Positions 31,982 through 33,902 of a stretch of DNA of 33,902 bases are shown piece after piece. The notes under the pieces were generated by a model. That model worked only from the letters and a program-made list of their open reading frames with translations. It was not told the origin of the DNA and did no database searches. Each line of letters starts with the position of its first letter. The stretch's first letter is position 1. The translations under genes and the position numbers were made by a program. Source of the stretch: Sphingobacteriaceae bacterium (GTDB lineage: Bacteria; Bacteroidota; Bacteroidia; Sphingobacteriales; Sphingobacteriaceae); assembly GCA_903644075.1 (NCBI GenBank), contig CAHJXH010000017.1, positions 1 through 33,902 of the forward strand, given 5' to 3'.

Positions 31982-33902
31982 TTAAAATATCGTCAGCGGC
32001 ACTACCAACTCAATCCTATTCGGCCCGTGGCTGCCCAAATCTTCATCCAACAAATGGGTATATCTTAAACCAAACGTAATAGGCGCCTGGTTAAACCATT
32101 GCGTATCAAAAAACACCTCCATACCCGTAGACCGGAAATTGCCTTTATAAGGTGAACCATCAGTATAAAAATCCTGACCCTTGGTATAATCGAAGAACGC
32201 ATTACCGCGTATCCTTAAAAAGTAAATGAAGTTGGCTATTCCTGCATCCGGGTAAGCTATCGGGAAATGATAATTCACTCCTACCTTATCCATTTTGTAC
32301 AGGTTATAAACGGTGTACCCACGAGAGAATGGGAAATCGTTCGAGAAATCGATCACTGTATTCTGACTTCTTTGCTGGTGGGCCAGCGCTACTACGAAGT
32401 TATGGCTATTGAATAATCCGGGGAAGTAAAAATTACCACTTGCCAAAAACTGGTAGGTATCGGCGTTAATGATTCCCTTTTTAAAATTCAGGGTTACAGA
32501 CTGCGCCAGGTGCGGGTAAATTTGCTGCACAGCCTGCTGCATACTATTGCTGAAGGTAATGCTGTTGTTGAGGTATACAAATGATTGATCTGCAAACCGA
32601 TCACGGTAAGCCGATTGGAAATTCACCGTATTATAATAAGCCGAGCTACCGATACTTAAATAAGTACTGTGCTGCCCCGAACTAAAATTAAACGGCACAG
32701 ATGCGCCGGCGTGGATTTGCGCTTCGTTCCAGTAAATGCTTTCGCCGCGGTAATACCCTTTACGATCGAAGGTATAATCAGCACCCGCAGAAACGTAGGG
32801 AAACCAGGCTCCATAAACAGCATCATAACCGATCTGCTTGTAACCCTCGTTACGGTTATAGGTACCGGATAAGGCCGATTGGAAAGTATTCAGCACATTC
32901 TCTCCTGATAAGGAAAGCGTATAGTTAGGATCTTCAAAATCGGGCAGCAGGCTATGAAAATTAAACAGGTTATGCAGCTTGCTGTATTTGCTTACTTTGA
33001 AGGGTTGTGTCTCTACTTTTGCCAATAAATCGGCAGCAGAATCTTTCTTTAACGCTGTAATATTATATTCAGGAAGGATGCGCTTCGTGGATGCCTCATC
33101 AACCGGCTGCCATTGCAAGGCTTGTTTATCTGCCTGGTGCAATTGGTACCCGTAAGCGCTAAAACTTACCCAGGCCAGTTTATTACCCGCTACAGATGGC
33201 TCGTAATTACCTATGCCGTATTTCAGCGTATCGCTTTGCAGTTGATACAGTTTTTTATCAGGGATTGATATCGCGTACAGGCGATCATTCATACCGGTCG
33301 TTGCTGTAAAATAAACTGTATCCTTTTGCACGGCAGTAAAACCTACCGGGGCAATATCATAAGCCAGTAAATTATCGATGCTACCCGTTTTAATATCAAT
33401 AGCGGCAACTGTCATTTTTCCCTGCGGATTTCTGATGCCGGAGATGATCTTATCTGCTCCGTAGAATTTAGGATAAGTATAGAATATTCCCGGTTTTGCA
33501 GGAACCTCGGCAACCAATTTACCACTCTCCGCATCCAAAATATGCAGCTTGCTTTTACCTGAGGGGTCAACTTGAACGGCTACAATACTTTTGCCATCAT
33601 CACTAAAGGCAGGCGAAAAATATTTAGATCTTGAAGTCAGTTTTCTTTCCTGCCCGGTAGCCACGTCAATCACCCTTAACTCATTGTAGTTGCGGTATCC
33701 CCAGCGCAGATCGGGCCGATATGAGGTATAAACAATTTTGCCATTGCGGTAATTGAAATACCTGTCCAGCGACAAATCCTTTACCCTGATCTTCTTCTCT
33801 ACATTCCCGGTACGGATTATAAAGGCCGGGATCTTTTTATACGAGCTTTTTACATAGATCACCGTGCTGTCGTTAACCACGGCAGGGTATTCGGTATCAG
33901 CA
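31982..33902 (-). CDS. beta-propeller/outer-membrane beta-barrel protein, C-terminal part
   Basis: Open frame from the window edge, where the reading frame runs on past 33902; 640 residues are visible. The first roughly 280 residues are repeat-like beta propeller (TolB/PD40-like: KYFSPAFSDDGKSIVAVQ, KLHILDAESGKLV, YPKFYGADKIISG). The C-terminal roughly 330 residues are alternating short aromatic strands ending in IELVVPLTIF, with a terminal Phe as in outer-membrane barrels. The combination suggests a surface or outer-membrane protein, possibly one involved in protein or glycan handling; its N-terminus, with signal and any catalytic domain, is off the window. The stop TAA lies at 31982-31984. 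Confidence 0.8.
   Translation of the reverse strand, partial: ADTEYPAVVNDSTVIYVKSSYKKIPAFIIRTGNVEKKIRVKDLSLDRYFNYRNGKIVYTSYRPDLRWGYRNYNELRVIDVATGQERKLTSRSKYFSPAFSDDGKSIVAVQVDPSGKSKLHILDAESGKLVAEVPAKPGIFYTYPKFYGADKIISGIRNPQGKMTVAAIDIKTGSIDNLLAYDIAPVGFTAVQKDTVYFTATTGMNDRLYAISIPDKKLYQLQSDTLKYGIGNYEPSVAGNKLAWVSFSAYGYQLHQADKQALQWQPVDEASTKRILPEYNITALKKDSAADLLAKVETQPFKVSKYSKLHNLFNFHSLLPDFEDPNYTLSLSGENVLNTFQSALSGTYNRNEGYKQIGYDAVYGAWFPYVSAGADYTFDRKGYYRGESIYWNEAQIHAGASVPFNFSSGQHSTYLSIGSSAYYNTVNFQSAYRDRFADQSFVYLNNSITFSNSMQQAVQQIYPHLAQSVTLNFKKGIINADTYQFLASGNFYFPGLFNSHNFVVALAHQQRSQNTVIDFSNDFPFSRGYTVYNLYKMDKVGVNYHFPIAYPDAGIANFIYFLRIRGNAFFDYTKGQDFYTDGSPYKGNFRSTGMEVFFDTQWFNQAPITFGLRYTHLLDEDLGSHGPNRIELVVPLTIF

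Overview
The window looks like chromosomal DNA of a Bacteroidota bacterium, most likely Sphingobacteriaceae (Mucilaginibacter/Pedobacter-like). This rests on a gliding-motility GldC homologue, a Cys-type CcmE, tandem MacB/FtsX-type permeases with the usual Bacteroidota architecture, a CarboxypepD_reg-like secreted protein, a dihydroorotase with the Gln-Val-His variant of the metal motif, and TAnnTTTG-like promoter elements. The genus is inferred from general resemblance, not from a search.

Layout, left to right. (1) 1-2833, minus: two tandem MacB-like ABC permeases, the first cut by the window edge. A pair of palindromic, operator-like sites lies upstream. (2) 3104-5089, plus: a secreted M1-family zinc aminopeptidase. 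(3) About 5150-6695: an IS110-family insertion sequence with a roughly 220-nt structured left end that may encode a bridge RNA. It appears to sit inside one arm of a dispersed REP-like palindrome and is followed by a perfect 25-bp hairpin terminator. (4) 6872-9536, minus: DUF2520 Rossmann protein, ISC-type ferredoxin, IscX, KdsC phosphatase and Maf. (5) 9616-10536, plus: membrane-anchored alpha/beta hydrolase. (6) 10612-18233, minus: a cytochrome c maturation cluster (ccmB, a CarboxypepD_reg protein, ccmC, ccmD, ccmE, ccmF) with a glutamate dehydrogenase between ccmD and ccmE. (7) 18363-18848, plus: O6-alkylguanine DNA methyltransferase. (8) 18845-25251, minus: signalling locus with a CHASE3-GAF hybrid kinase carrying three receivers, a CheR methyltransferase, and a REC-PAS-kinase-REC hybrid. 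(9) 25333-27711, minus: DEAD-box helicase, small membrane protein, GldC, membrane protein. (10) 27871-28399, plus: two paralogous peptide genes that look like RiPP-type precursors. (11) 28541-31765, plus: dihydroorotase, Tat-exported glycosylasparaginase and CutC. (12) A repeat-bearing spacer, then (13) 31982-33902, minus: the C-terminal part of a beta-propeller/outer-membrane beta-barrel protein.

Most of the window is housekeeping. The ccm genes form the membrane part of a System I-like heme-handling pathway, but ccmA, ccmG and ccmH are not here. The two kinases and CheR probably form one phosphorelay locus. The less ordinary signals are the peptide pair, the IS110/REP junction with its candidate bridge RNA, and short tracts with 7-nt periodicity in at least eight intergenic regions. 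No tRNA, rRNA or CRISPR array was recognised.
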